A stretch of DNA of 64,000 bases from Elizabethkingia miricola (GCF_001675285.1 NZ_LSGQ01000001.1:372001-436000); one strand, 5' to 3'; counted from the first letter of the stretch, positions 1 to 9,353 are shown. The notes: generated by a model from the letters alone, not told the origin. A program made the numbers and translations.

Positions 1-189
1 CTTTTTAGAATCAGGCTTTTCAGAGTTATTGGCAAAAGATAGCTGGTAATAAATATTCTGATAACTTGTATCTAAACTTTCCACACTATAAGGAAACGGT
101 TTGAAAGTAGCATTATCTGCAAATCTAAATTCCTGTGCATAATAAAATAAAAAGGTAAAAAAAGAGATGAAAGAAAAAATATACTTCAT
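1..189 (-). CDS. Exported protein, 5' part only (cut by window edge)
   Basis: The reverse strand reads from an ATG at 187-189 to the window edge without a stop, giving 63 residues. The N-terminus has a Lys followed by a strongly hydrophobic, Phe-rich stretch ending in YYAQ, a typical flavobacterial signal peptide with cleavage near AQ/E. The mature part visible is polar and Tyr/Ser-rich with no recognisable motif. I do not recognise the family; the function is unknown because the C-terminus is missing. Confidence 0.7.
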   Translation of the reverse strand, partial: MKYIFSFISFFTFLFYYAQEFRFADNATFKPFPYSVESLDTSYQNIYYQLSFANNSEKPDSKK

Positions 190-309
190 TTTAACAAATT
201 TCTAATACTTCATAAATATACAATTATGCGGGGTATTTAGTAATTTAATTTACTAAAATACATACTCACAATATCTGCCGATTATGGAGAAAGATGGTTA
301 AAATACAGT

Positions 310-372
310 AGCAAGCGCGAGCCTCTGGCTCGTGATATCTAACTTGATACGAGCGGGACGCTCGCACCGGCA
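310..372. repeat. REP-like double-hairpin intergenic element
   Basis: Two perfect 6-bp hairpins with 3-nt loops lie close together: CGAGCC-tct-GGCTCG (318-332) and CGAGCG-gga-CGCTCG (350-364). Outer sequences GCGAGC (317-322) and GCTCGC (360-365) are also complementary, so alternative pairings exist. The segment is much more GC-rich than the surrounding AT-rich gap and sits between divergent or unrelated genes. This resembles REP/BIME-type dispersed repeats. The 292-bp gap 190-481 holds nothing else that I can support. Confidence 0.55.
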
Positions 373-481
373 GAGATTCATTGATTCTTATGTAAAAAAT
401 TCCCAGCAAGCCATGTCAGGGAAATATTCAATTCATAAATTTTATTCTAATTATTCGGAAGATAATTTTTGTTTACAGAAA

Positions 482-1393
482 TTAATTAAACGACGCCCTA
501 AACTCCAATGGGGAAACAGAGGTACGATTTTTAAATAATCGATGAAAAGATTGTGGATGTTCAAAACCCAAATGATAGGCAATTTCGGAAACAGACATTT
601 CAGTAGCAGACAGCAGTTCTTTTGCTTTTTCTATCAATCTGTTCTGAATATGCTGCTGCGTAGTCTGCCCCGTTTGCACCCGAAGCATATCGCTAAGATA
701 ATTGGCACTAAGGTGTAACTGCTCCGCAATAAAATGAACTGTAGGAATACCATTAACAATCTGTCTGTCATTTTTAAAATAATCATCTAGTAAAGCTTCC
801 AGCTTTGAAAGTAAATCGTTGTTGGCTTTTTTTCTGGTTAAAAACTGACGGTTATAAAAACGGTCGCAATATTTTAGCAAAAGATCCAGATTGGAAACCA
901 AAAGATCCTGTGTAAAAGAATCCATATTAGCATCTATCTCCTGCTCTATATTATGGATAATGTCCATAATGGATTTTTCTTCTTTTTCGGAAAGATGCAG
1001 CGCTTCATTTGCTGTGTAAGAGAAATAGCCATATTCCCTGATTTGGGAGGCTAGTGCATATCCATGTAAGAAATCCTGATGTACAACCAATACAAAACCT
1101 CTCACACTATTCAGCAGTACATCTTCAAACTGTAAAACCTGATGGGGTGCAATAAAATACATAATTCCGTCGTCAAAATCATAATATTGCTGCCCATATT
1201 TACATTTTCCGCCTGCACAGTCCTTCTTTAGAGCAATTACATAAAAATCTGTTGTTACTGCACTGAGGATAGTTTCAGGCTCCAGTTTTACCTCATCAAA
1301 ATTGAATACACTAATTAATGGATTTGCAGGTTTTTTAAGTCCTAAAAATTGGTGCATTGCACTAATTGATGAAACTTTTGCCGGAGTTTTCAT
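482..1393 (-). CDS. AraC-family transcriptional regulator
   Basis: A 303-residue cytoplasmic DNA-binding protein. The first ~170 residues look like a cupin-type sensing domain (pattern IAPHQVLQFED), and the last ~90 contain the two helix-turn-helix motifs of the AraC/XylS class (HFIAEQLHLSANYL and SEIAYHLGFEHPQSFHRLFK), ending PLEFR. The start is the only good ATG, followed directly by a plausible N-terminus. It lies 34 bp downstream of the NAD(P)-binding protein gene on the same strand. In this family such a neighbour is often a target, but the ligand cannot be read from sequence. Confidence 0.88.
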   Translation of the reverse strand: MKTPAKVSSISAMHQFLGLKKPANPLISVFNFDEVKLEPETILSAVTTDFYVIALKKDCAGGKCKYGQQYYDFDDGIMYFIAPHQVLQFEDVLLNSVRGFVLVVHQDFLHGYALASQIREYGYFSYTANEALHLSEKEEKSIMDIIHNIEQEIDANMDSFTQDLLVSNLDLLLKYCDRFYNRQFLTRKKANNDLLSKLEALLDDYFKNDRQIVNGIPTVHFIAEQLHLSANYLSDMLRVQTGQTTQQHIQNRLIEKAKELLSATEMSVSEIAYHLGFEHPQSFHRLFKNRTSVSPLEFRASFN

Positions 1394-1427
1394 ATCTATA
1401 TAAATTGATATTCAGATTTAATCATCA

Positions 1428-2378
1428 CTAAATTACTGATTTATTTTGTTGTTGAAACTGCTCTTTTTTAATCTGCTCTATTCCTTGCTTGTAACTGGTA
1501 ACCTTAAATTCAGGAAATCTGTTTCTGAACTTCGAATCATCAAAAATATTATTGTGTTCGTATCTTGGAAGAAGTTCCAGCAGTTCTTTCATTTTCTTAT
1601 TGAACAAAGCGCCAATACTGAAAACAAATTTAGGAACTAAAGAATATTTCAGATCCTTATCATAAATTCCTGAAGCTGTTCTGATGAATTCACGGTATGT
1701 AGGATGACTCTTATCCACAGGAAGATGCCACGTTTGGCCAAATGCATCGGGTGTATTTCCGATCAATGCTGTTGCACGGCTGGCATCGGGCGTCCATATC
1801 AAACTCCTTTTTTTCTTGTCACTCAGTGGTACCTTTAGTGTTTTACCTTCTTTTATATTATTAAAAATTAAAGTATTGGTAATACTTTGTGTTTTAGCCG
1901 GTCCATAAAATTCGGGAGCACGGCAAATAACAGCTTCCAGTTCACCGGACTGAATTTCCTTCAATACCATTTCTGCCATTTCTCTTCTTACCCTACCCTT
2001 TCTTCCCACCGGAGCAAATGCTGTATTTTCAGTCAAAATCCGGTCGTCTTGTGGATACATATAGGTATTATCGAAGAAAACGAGTTTGGTACCGTTAACT
2101 TTACAAGCGTCAATTACATTGCGGAGAATAACCGGAAATTGTTTTTCCCAAAGATCAGAGCTTATCGGAAGTCCTAATGTAAAATAAGCAATCTCGCTGC
2201 CTCTAACTGCTTCAATAGCCTTTTCACGAACAGATAAATCTGCCGAGAATATTTCATCTGTGTCATTTACCTTTTTAGCATGCCTGCTGACAATACGTAT
2301 ATCTGAAGTAAAATTTCTTTTCAGCTCTCTTGCCAGTTCTTCACCAATCTGGCCGTTGGCACCTAATATTGTTTGCAT
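1428..2378 (-). CDS. NAD(P)-binding epimerase/dehydratase-like protein (extended SDR)
   Basis: A 316-residue protein beginning with a Rossmann dinucleotide-binding loop, GANGQIG at residues 6-12, followed by an FFDNTYMYP stretch in place of the classical YxxxK region, and VICRAPEFYGP further on. These are features of the NAD-dependent epimerase/atypical SDR group. The substrate is not identifiable. The ATG start gives the fold's first beta strand directly (MQTILGANG). It is probably transcribed with the downstream AraC regulator (34-bp gap). Confidence 0.82.
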   Translation of the reverse strand: MQTILGANGQIGEELARELKRNFTSDIRIVSRHAKKVNDTDEIFSADLSVREKAIEAVRGSEIAYFTLGLPISSDLWEKQFPVILRNVIDACKVNGTKLVFFDNTYMYPQDDRILTENTAFAPVGRKGRVRREMAEMVLKEIQSGELEAVICRAPEFYGPAKTQSITNTLIFNNIKEGKTLKVPLSDKKKRSLIWTPDASRATALIGNTPDAFGQTWHLPVDKSHPTYREFIRTASGIYDKDLKYSLVPKFVFSIGALFNKKMKELLELLPRYEHNNIFDDSKFRNRFPEFKVTSYKQGIEQIKKEQFQQQNKSVI

Positions 2379-2567
2379 AACGTCTATATTTTCAGTGTGT
2401 TTATACTATGTGATTTTTTGTATAGCAAAGTTCGACAGAAAGGAAAACATAAGAGTATCTTAATTAAGGTAAGTTGTAACAGAATCTCTGCTGCGTTATA
2501 ATCCAAAAGTAAAATGGTAAATTTTAGTATCTTCACTCTCTAAGAAAACACCATTAAAACATGATCT

Positions 2568-3224
2568 ATGAAAAAAATATTATCCTACAGTTATATACTT
2601 ATTTTTTTATCCACTTTTAATCCGGGATATTCGCAAAACATAAAGGTAAATAACTCTAAAGAGAAGCAAGGCGCTACCAGATATGATATTATAAAAGCCA
2701 GGGTTAGCTTCAATAAAGAAGATCTTCCGGTTAATGAATACCTTACAGACCAGCTAAAACCTATTCGGGACAATTTCAAAAGAATAAATTCCATAGAGAA
2801 ATGGCATTCAATAAAACAGCGGGATCTTTTTCAATCTACTGAAGGTGGAGAGGCAAAATATTATTATCAGAAAAATAAACTCGAAAAGATAATTACCCGA
2901 ATCTTTGGGGAAAGCGGACAAACATTGACTGAATATTATCTTTTAAACGGGCAATTGTCTTTTGTATATGAAAAAGACTATAAATACAACAGACCTTTAT
3001 ATTATGACACGAAAGCCATGAAGGAAAATAATGATACCGAAGCTTTCGACTTTGATAAGTCTGAAATTACTGAGAACAGAAGTTATTTTGTAAACGGAAA
3101 GCTTATTCACATCTTAAACAGTGAAGATTGCGGAGCTCCGTTCAGTAGTGACTATATCGCTGAAGAGCAGAAAAGTATTTTAAGCGAGTATAGCAAGCTT
3201 CTGAAATTGATCCGGAATAAATAA
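2568..3224 (+). CDS. Exported protein of unknown function
   Basis: A 218-residue protein with a clear signal peptide (Lys-rich start, hydrophobic core, cleavage around GYSQ/N at residue ~23). The mature part is rich in Lys, Tyr, Asn and acidic residues, with strand-forming segments such as KYYYQKNKLEKIITRIFG. I do not recognise the family. It is convergent with the next gene, with only 5 bp between the two stop codons. Confidence 0.65.
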   Translation: MKKILSYSYILIFLSTFNPGYSQNIKVNNSKEKQGATRYDIIKARVSFNKEDLPVNEYLTDQLKPIRDNFKRINSIEKWHSIKQRDLFQSTEGGEAKYYYQKNKLEKIITRIFGESGQTLTEYYLLNGQLSFVYEKDYKYNRPLYYDTKAMKENNDTEAFDFDKSEITENRSYFVNGKLIHILNSEDCGAPFSSDYIAEEQKSILSEYSKLLKLIRNK

Positions 3225-3229
3225 GATTA

Positions 3230-3721
3230 TTAATCGTAATGTATTCCCATAAAGCTTGTAGCACTTCTGGGATCGTAAACCGACCATGCATTTCCCCACG
3301 GAAAATTAAACGTACAGGTAGGGTATGGCGTCTTTTTCTTTTTTGTAGGCCTTATTCCTAATATCATTGATAAAAATTGATTATTTCGCTCAAAGACTTT
3401 CATTTCCTTTGCCTCACTCCAATCATCCCATGTTTTTGCATCTGATTCTTCATAAGTATTCATGAAAATCTTATCCAGTGTATCTCCCAGAAAACAAAGA
3501 TCAAATGAAAGTTTATAGCCCTTAACATCAACGGCATCAAAATAATACCAGAAATAGCCTGTTTTAACATCACGCATTCCGTTATTATAGTTTTTGTAAA
3601 ATTCTGTCTGCTGAAGATCTTTTAACAGCATACCTTTTTCTATCTGTAAATAATGCTCTTTGAGTATTATATTTCCGTTCTCTGCATTAACTTCCATGCT
3701 TTGCATTATTTGTTGGAGCAT
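3230..3721 (-). CDS. Hypothetical protein
   Basis: A 163-residue soluble protein with no signal peptide or membrane segment. It contains many aromatic residues (GYFWYYFDAVDVKGYKL) and a conserved-looking C-terminus rich in Pro, Phe and Trp. I recognise no catalytic motif. The start may alternatively be the Met five codons downstream (MQSMEVN). Codon use resembles neighbouring genes, so it is probably real. Confidence 0.6.
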   Translation of the reverse strand: MLQQIMQSMEVNAENGNIILKEHYLQIEKGMLLKDLQQTEFYKNYNNGMRDVKTGYFWYYFDAVDVKGYKLSFDLCFLGDTLDKIFMNTYEESDAKTWDDWSEAKEMKVFERNNQFLSMILGIRPTKKKKTPYPTCTFNFPWGNAWSVYDPRSATSFMGIHYD

Positions 3722-3773
3722 AAATATACCCTATTCTCCAACAAATTCCACATTTATAGAGCTTGAAGCTGTA

Positions 3774-6050
3774 TTACGGATTAGAAATAATTAAAGTAGA
3801 CGGAATATCGGATAACCAAAGGCTCTTTGAATCGATAAGGCTTCTCCAGCTTTTACTGCTGATCAGCATAAGATCCTGAGACTCCAGAAATTCTTTTTCT
3901 ATAGTTCTTTCGTTGTATAATGTAATATGATTAGGAGCTATCTGCTCAATACTTCTTATCAGCTCACGGATTTCTGTATTCCTACGAATTTGCCCTACCA
4001 CATCCAAAATAATAATCTGTGAGTCGTTGTTATTAATAAGCCTTTTTGCATATTCAACAAGGTAGAAATCATTCAGGTCGAAGATTGGTACAAATACCTT
4101 TCCTGCATTATCGAAATTCTTATCTACCATTATTCCCACAGGAATATTGGATTTATCTAATATCCCCAGAGTGAAATCGTCAAATGGCGAATTATTGAAC
4201 ATATATGATTTACCCTTTACGGTATTCAACAGTCTTTCCGGATTAATAATCTTGGTTGTAAAACCTAACAATCTGCCCAGTAAGCTTCCTTCATAAATCG
4301 ATCTTCGGAGCATAATGAGCAGCAAATCATAATTTCCTTTGTTGGTAATATTCACCAAATCATTTTCAGCATCATTAGAAGCTTTAAACAAAGTGGTAAT
4401 CTGCAGTTTAAGTTCATTAGAAGTCTGTACAACATCTACAAATTGTTCATTCTCAAAATCCTGCATTTCAAAAGCATGAAGTTCCTGTACCGGAGCAATA
4501 TTCATTGCTGTGATGCTTTTATTTCCATTCATCTTATGGGTAAAGTTATCAGCAAGCCTTAGCAGAGTACTTCCTGATTCCGGCCCATCGAAAGAGAGCA
4601 ATACTTTATATTTTCTACCACTATCGTCAACATCTTCTTCGTTTTCGGATTTTTTTCCTTTAAAAATATAATTGATAAAGTCTAATGAAGGCCCTGTCAT
4701 GAATGTTGTGAACAATGCCATAATAACCATCATCGCAAATATTTCCGGACTTAGTACACCAAGGTCATAGCCAATATTCAGAACAATTAGCTCCATCAAT
4801 CCACGAGTATTCATCAATGCGCCAATAGTCAAACTATCTTTCCAGCCTATACGGAGAAATTTCGCTGTGAGTGCGCTTCCTATAAATTTACCGGTAACGG
4901 CAACTAAGATAATTAGTCCGGCCGTCATCCATAAATGACCATGATTTAACAACCCAATCTCTGTTCTCAATCCGGTAAAAACAAAGAACAAAGGAAGCAA
5001 TACAACTAATGCTACATCTTCGACTTTTTCTATAAAAATATTTCTGAATTTAGTATTCTCAGGCATAATAGCACCCGCCATAAAAGCTCCGAACAGTGCA
5101 TGTATACCAATAACTTCAGTTGCATATGCAGAAATAATAAGAATGAGGAAGAATATAGCAACAACAGATTTGCTCATAATTCCTTTTCCGGTCTGCAGGT
5201 CGGCTATTCTTTTCAGGAACGGACGTACGACTTTAATCATTAAGAATACATATGCAATTGCCATAATAATGACATAGATAGAACTGGCAAATGATCCTGC
5301 TTTTACAATGGCAATAACTGCTGCCAGAATACACCATGCTGTAATATCATCGGCTGCTGCACAGGTAATAACAATAGTACCCAGTTTTGTTTTCTGCAGA
5401 TTCCGCTCCTGAACAATCCTCGCCAAAACCGGGAACGCTGTAATACTCATTGCAATGGCTATAAATAGTGCAAACGAGCTAAACTGCACACCATCCGGCG
5501 CAAATTCTTTATAAATAAAATAGGAAAGCCCTATTCCTAAAGCAAAAGGAATAATAATACTGGCATGACTAATCACTACTGCATCGTGAGCTTTCTTTCT
5601 AAGAACACTAAGGTCGAGTTCCATTCCAACGATATACATAAAGAAAATTAGTCCTATCTGACTAAGAAACTGAAGGTTTCCTAATGATTCTTTAGGGAAA
5701 AGAAATGCTGAAAATTCAGGAAAATAAAGTCCTAAAAGAGAGGGGCCGAGAGCAATACCTGCGATCATCTCTCCTATTACGGAGGGCTGCTTCATCTTCA
5801 TGCATATCCACCCAAAAAGTCTTGCTACCAATATAATAGTGACAATCTGTATCAATAACAGAGCAAGTGGATGATGCAGATTTACCATAAAAGAATCTAC
5901 AAAATTATCCCAGGTAGATCCACCGCTCGTTTTAGATATAATGTTTTCTCCGGCTTCCAAAGTTTTACCTTCTATAAAGAACCAATACATTAATCCGGAG
6001 AAGAATATAATGGTTGTAATATAAAAAATAATATTCCTGTACTTTTGCAT
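3774..6050 (-). CDS. CPA2-family cation:proton antiporter with C-terminal USP-like region
   Basis: An integral inner-membrane Na+/K+:H+ exchanger. The protein has one N-terminal membrane segment, then about 11-12 hydrophobic helices to residue ~440, including GEMIAGIALGPSLLG and CAAADDITAWCILA, where the DD pair is the ion-binding signature of the CPA2/KefB-type fold. The last ~300 residues are soluble and resemble a universal-stress-protein-like domain. The longest frame begins with a TTG at 6074, inside a candidate -7 box (GAATTTTG, 6072-6079), so the ATG at 6050 is preferred, giving 758 residues. It stands alone on this strand. Confidence 0.88.
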   Translation of the reverse strand: MQKYRNIIFYITTIIFFSGLMYWFFIEGKTLEAGENIISKTSGGSTWDNFVDSFMVNLHHPLALLLIQIVTIILVARLFGWICMKMKQPSVIGEMIAGIALGPSLLGLYFPEFSAFLFPKESLGNLQFLSQIGLIFFMYIVGMELDLSVLRKKAHDAVVISHASIIIPFALGIGLSYFIYKEFAPDGVQFSSFALFIAIAMSITAFPVLARIVQERNLQKTKLGTIVITCAAADDITAWCILAAVIAIVKAGSFASSIYVIIMAIAYVFLMIKVVRPFLKRIADLQTGKGIMSKSVVAIFFLILIISAYATEVIGIHALFGAFMAGAIMPENTKFRNIFIEKVEDVALVVLLPLFFVFTGLRTEIGLLNHGHLWMTAGLIILVAVTGKFIGSALTAKFLRIGWKDSLTIGALMNTRGLMELIVLNIGYDLGVLSPEIFAMMVIMALFTTFMTGPSLDFINYIFKGKKSENEEDVDDSGRKYKVLLSFDGPESGSTLLRLADNFTHKMNGNKSITAMNIAPVQELHAFEMQDFENEQFVDVVQTSNELKLQITTLFKASNDAENDLVNITNKGNYDLLLIMLRRSIYEGSLLGRLLGFTTKIINPERLLNTVKGKSYMFNNSPFDDFTLGILDKSNIPVGIMVDKNFDNAGKVFVPIFDLNDFYLVEYAKRLINNNDSQIIILDVVGQIRRNTEIRELIRSIEQIAPNHITLYNERTIEKEFLESQDLMLISSKSWRSLIDSKSLWLSDIPSTLIISNP

Positions 6051-6217
6051 TATGTTACTATTTCTTATCTGCAAAATTCAAAAGAAATTTAAAATTTTCA
6101 ATGTTAATTTTTAAAAAATGTAGTGAAAACTCTTTTTTTTGTAATGAAATTTATGCTTCTGGTATTGAAGCTTTTTTCCGGATTTTCATTTCTAATAATT
6201 CTCCGTATTTCAAACAA

Positions 6218-6931
6218 TTAATTACCAAGCTTTTCCATAAGATCAACCTTATAAACCTCACTGATATGTAGTTTTGTAAAATGTTCTCCGTCTTCAGAAA
6301 TATTGGTGATAATTTCGTTTGCAGAAACTACTTTTATGGATTTTAGTGCTATGATTTCCTTTTTATTAATCTGCACAAAGTCTTTTTCCGGAAGCATCTC
6401 CAGAAGTGTTTTGAAGTTAATATTCTTTAGAATAATCACTGTACGGTCATTCAGGATTAAATCTTTATCCCTGCTATCTATTTCGGAAGTTTTTATATAA
6501 GCAATCTGATCTGTAAAAATGTGACTTTTCCCCATATTGGTATTCCATTCTATAAAGCTGCTTTTGGGTATTTCCACAAATTCTTTAGCCTTTGCAAATG
6601 CCTGCTGAAGCCGTTCTTTTTTTATGGGTTTTCTTACATAATCTACAACATTAAGATCGAAAGCTTCAGCTGCATATTCTTTATAAGCCGTTGTAAATAT
6701 GATCTTTTTATGAGAAATAAGTTCCGCAACCTGCAACCCATTTAATCCCGGCATTTCTATGTCCAGAATACACAAATCACAATCGATATCATTGATCTCT
6801 TCGAGGAAATATTTCGGGTTATTAAATACCCGGACTACCTCTACCCCTTCTATCTGTTCACAAAGGAGCTTTAGATAACTTATAGCCAGAAGCTCATCAT
6901 CTAGTATAACGCACCTGATTGTATTTGTCAT
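6218..6931 (-). CDS. LytTR-family response regulator
   Basis: A 237-residue cytoplasmic response regulator. An N-terminal receiver domain carries the acidic pair DDE near residue 11, the phospho-acceptor in LDIEMPG (Asp57), TTAYKEYA and the conserved Lys in VRKPIKKERL. The C-terminal ~100 residues form a LytTR DNA-binding domain (FVQINKKEIIAL). ATG 6931 is preferred to an upstream TTG at 6940. The first 35 bp overlap the end of the sensor kinase gene, implying translational coupling. Confidence 0.9.
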   Translation of the reverse strand: MTNTIRCVILDDELLAISYLKLLCEQIEGVEVVRVFNNPKYFLEEINDIDCDLCILDIEMPGLNGLQVAELISHKKIIFTTAYKEYAAEAFDLNVVDYVRKPIKKERLQQAFAKAKEFVEIPKSSFIEWNTNMGKSHIFTDQIAYIKTSEIDSRDKDLILNDRTVIILKNINFKTLLEMLPEKDFVQINKKEIIALKSIKVVSANEIITNISEDGEHFTKLHISEVYKVDLMEKLGN

Positions 6932-7664
6932 TGAGATCAATTTTTAAATATGCTGTGTATATATTGTTGTGGATCTCTTTACTTATAGAAAATTTCTTTT
7001 TGTAGAGCATCTTAAGTCTCTGCTCCAGAGATTCCCCTCCGAATCCACTATTCCCCTTTTGCAAAGGTGATTTTGGAGAAATCCTGTTCTCTACTTTTAT
7101 TTCCAGAATGCCGCTCTTTAAGGAAAGCAAAACAAAAATAAAAGAATCATCGACCAGAAAATCTGTATGTTTAAAAGCGTTTTCAATAAAATCAACTGTA
7201 ATTAATGGGGCTAAAACTTTCTCCTTATATACAGGATCCTGTTTATCAATCTGCGATTTTATTCTAAAGTCAAATAAAGGATTAACTTTTATTTTATTGA
7301 TTTCTATAAGATTGCTTGTAAAGTCCAATTCACTTTCAGGCGTTACAAACTTTTCGCTGCTTTCATATAAAATATAATCCAGCACTCCTGACAATTTATC
7401 CAGAGACACATACGTCTGATAAGCATGAGACTGAACAGAATTAAGAATATTTTTAAAAAGATGTGGATTCAGCTTTGTCTCTATATAATCCAAACGGATA
7501 TTTCCCAATCTGTTTTTCAGTACTTTTTTATCTTCTGTTAAGGCCTTCTTCTCTTTTTGCAATATGTTAATCTTATAGATTAGATATCCTGTTACTCCTA
7601 ATAACAGGAGTATTAATAAAAAAACTAAAGTATTCCCGGAAAGCACAATTCCTTCATGATTCAT
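6897..7664 (-). CDS. Sensor histidine kinase (LytS/YehU-type)
   Basis: A 255-residue membrane kinase with one N-terminal transmembrane helix (residues ~12-31), a short coiled linker, and the His_kinase domain typical of LytTR partners. The phospho-acceptor is in LNPHLFKNILNS (His68), the N box is DFIENAFKH, and the ATP-binding G region is GNSGFGGESLEQR. There is no extracytoplasmic sensor domain, so the signal must be sensed in or near the membrane. The -7 box TATCTTTG lies at 7685-7692 on this strand. It is the first gene of an overlapping pair with the response regulator. Confidence 0.9.
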   Translation of the reverse strand: MNHEGIVLSGNTLVFLLILLLLGVTGYLIYKINILQKEKKALTEDKKVLKNRLGNIRLDYIETKLNPHLFKNILNSVQSHAYQTYVSLDKLSGVLDYILYESSEKFVTPESELDFTSNLIEINKIKVNPLFDFRIKSQIDKQDPVYKEKVLAPLITVDFIENAFKHTDFLVDDSFIFVLLSLKSGILEIKVENRISPKSPLQKGNSGFGGESLEQRLKMLYKKKFSISKEIHNNIYTAYLKIDLNDKYNQVRYTR

Positions 7665-7741
7665 AAATCACTTCTTGTATGGTGCAAAGATATATCTTAA
7701 TTCATTACAAAATATCTGCCTGATTTTAATGATACTGCAAA

Positions 7742-7771
7742 TTGTTATCTCTAAAAAGTTTTATACATTTG
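7742..7771 (+). promoter_or_regulatory. Bacteroidota-type promoter of the thiamine operon
   Basis: TTG at 7742-7744, 19 nt spacer, then TACATTTG at 7764-7771, matching the flavobacterial -33/-7 consensus. The predicted start near 7776 coincides with the first base pair of the riboswitch P1 stem. Confidence 0.7.
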
Positions 7772-7776
7772 TGTAC

Positions 7777-7852
7777 GCTTTAGGGGTATTCTGAAAAGAA
7801 TTGAGAGAGTCCCTTTGAACCTGATACGGCTTACACCGACGTAGGGAAAAGC
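7777..7852 (+). ncRNA. TPP riboswitch (THI element)
   Basis: Conserved blocks of the thiamine pyrophosphate aptamer appear in order: AGGGGT (782-787), TTGAGAGA (801-808), CCCTTTGAACCTGAT (811-825), CGG-cttaca-CCG (828-839) and CGTAGGGAA (840-848). P1 is closed by GCTTT (777-781) pairing with AAAGC (848-852). It lies 62 bp upstream of thiM on the same strand, so it should repress the salvage genes when TPP is plentiful. Confidence 0.93.
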
Positions 7853-7885
7853 AAAAAGAAAGCTTTAAAGCTTTTGCTTTTGTTT
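7847..7885 (+). promoter_or_regulatory. Riboswitch expression platform: mutually exclusive hairpins
   Basis: AAAGCTTT is immediately repeated (859-874), making a perfect 16-nt palindrome followed by TGCTTTTGTTT, a weak terminator. A longer alternative hairpin pairs AAAAGCAAAA (847-856) with TTTTGCTTTT (872-881), using the 3' strand of P1. P1 and the long hairpin cannot form together, which suggests a transcriptional attenuation switch. The regulatory direction is an inference. Confidence 0.5.
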
Positions 7886-7914
7886 CAGATATTTTCCTAA
7901 AGCATATTTAATCA

Positions 7915-8718
7915 ATGACTATGGAAGAAATACTCTGGAAACACATTCTGTCGGTAAGACAAATATCCCCTCTCGTACATAACATAACCAATTTTGTGGT
8001 CATGAACAATACAGCTAACGCATTATTAGCTGTGGGTGCTTCTCCTATTATGGCTCATGCCCCCTCTGAAGTAAAAGAAATGGTCAATATATCTTCAGCT
8101 TTAGTTATTAATATCGGAACTCTTGATGAGACATGGGCAGAATCCATGCTAATTGCTGCGAAAGAAGCCTCTTCACTTGAAAAACCATGGATATTAGATC
8201 CTGTAGGTGCTGGAGCAACAACTTTTAGAGATGCTATACTTAGCAAGTTACTGCATTGCCATCCAACTGTAATCCGTGGAAACGCTTCCGAAATTATTGC
8301 ACTGGCAAAAGCCAATAAAACCACAACTAAAGGTGTAGACAGTACTACTGAAAGCATTGAAGCTCTGGATTCAGCAAAAATTCTCAACGAGCAATACGGG
8401 GCTATTATCTGCATTTCCGGAGAGAAAGATATTATTATAGATGGGGAGAAAATTATATTTATTAGTAACGGACATCCATTAATGACAAAAGTAACCGGAT
8501 TAGGCTGCTCCGCATCTGCGTTAATAGGAGCTTTTATCGGTTGTATTGATAATAAAACTGAAGCGACCGCTGCCGCAATGGCATTATTGGGCATTTCAGG
8601 AGAAATTGCTGTACAAGAAAGTAAAGGACCCGGAAGTTTACAAATGAACCTCATTGATAAACTATACAATATAACTGAGGAAGAATTCAGAAGTCATATA
8701 AAAATATCGATGTCATGA
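7915..8718 (+). CDS. thiM: Hydroxyethylthiazole kinase ThiM
   Basis: Phosphorylates 4-methyl-5-(2-hydroxyethyl)thiazole for thiamine salvage in the cytoplasm. The 267-residue length fits the family. ThiM landmarks are visible: PLVHNITNFVVMN near the start, NIGTL, the DPVGAGAT stretch, IRGNASEI, and the C-terminal anion-hole region VTGLGCSASALIGAF. Two in-frame ATGs (7915 and 7921) are possible starts. It is the first gene after the TPP riboswitch. Its stop overlaps the thiE start (ATGA). Confidence 0.95.
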   Translation: MTMEEILWKHILSVRQISPLVHNITNFVVMNNTANALLAVGASPIMAHAPSEVKEMVNISSALVINIGTLDETWAESMLIAAKEASSLEKPWILDPVGAGATTFRDAILSKLLHCHPTVIRGNASEIIALAKANKTTTKGVDSTTESIEALDSAKILNEQYGAIICISGEKDIIIDGEKIIFISNGHPLMTKVTGLGCSASALIGAFIGCIDNKTEATAAAMALLGISGEIAVQESKGPGSLQMNLIDKLYNITEEEFRSHIKISMS

Positions 8719-9353
8719 GTATAAATTCTTCATTTCCCTATCAACTCTATTTAGTGATCTCTGAAGAAGCCTGCAAAGGCAAAAATTTTCTTGAAGTGGC
8801 TGAACAGTCTATTCTGGGCGGTGTAGATATTATTCAGCTTCGTGAAAAACACTGTATTACTGCAGATTTCCTGAGAAAAGCACAGCAGCTAAAGGATATA
8901 ACAGATAAGTATTATATTCCGTTGATTATAAATGATAATTCCGAAGTTGCCAAAGCTTTAAATACTCACGGTATTCACGTCGGGAACAACGATATATCTC
9001 CTGTAGAACTCAGACAACAAGATTTCTGGAAGAATAAATTTATCGGCTATTCCATTGAATATGCAGATCAGCTTTATAATGAACATACACAAACATCCGA
9101 TTATCTCGGAATAAGTCCTGTATTTGCGACAACAACCAAAACCGATACCGTAACAGAATGGGGACTGGAAGGCATTACAAAAATCCGTTCCATAACCACT
9201 AAACCATTGGTTGCGATCGGAAATATTTCGTTACAAAATGCATACAATGTAGTACAAGCCGGTGCAGATTGTATCGCTGTTGTCTCGGCTATTTGCGCTG
9301 CTGATGATCCACAAAAAGCAGCTTATGAACTCAAAAACAAAATTTTAAAATGA
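8715..9353 (+). CDS. thiE: Thiamine phosphate synthase ThiE
   Basis: Couples hydroxymethylpyrimidine diphosphate to thiazole phosphate to give thiamine phosphate. The 212-residue TIM barrel shows IIQLREK (substrate binding), IINDNSEVA, GIHVGNND, YLGISPVFATTTK with TK(T) loops, and the phosphate-binding PLVAIGNISLQNA / GADCIAVVSAI. Start and stop overlap both neighbours by 4 bp (ATGA), so translation is coupled. Confidence 0.95.
   Translation: MSINSSFPYQLYLVISEEACKGKNFLEVAEQSILGGVDIIQLREKHCITADFLRKAQQLKDITDKYYIPLIINDNSEVAKALNTHGIHVGNNDISPVELRQQDFWKNKFIGYSIEYADQLYNEHTQTSDYLGISPVFATTTKTDTVTEWGLEGITKIRSITTKPLVAIGNISLQNAYNVVQAGADCIAVVSAICAADDPQKAAYELKNKILK

Noticed and set aside
332-538. 68-codon plus-strand ORF
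   Set aside because: It runs through the REP-like hairpins and into the AraC gene on the other strand; no domain or promoter supports it.
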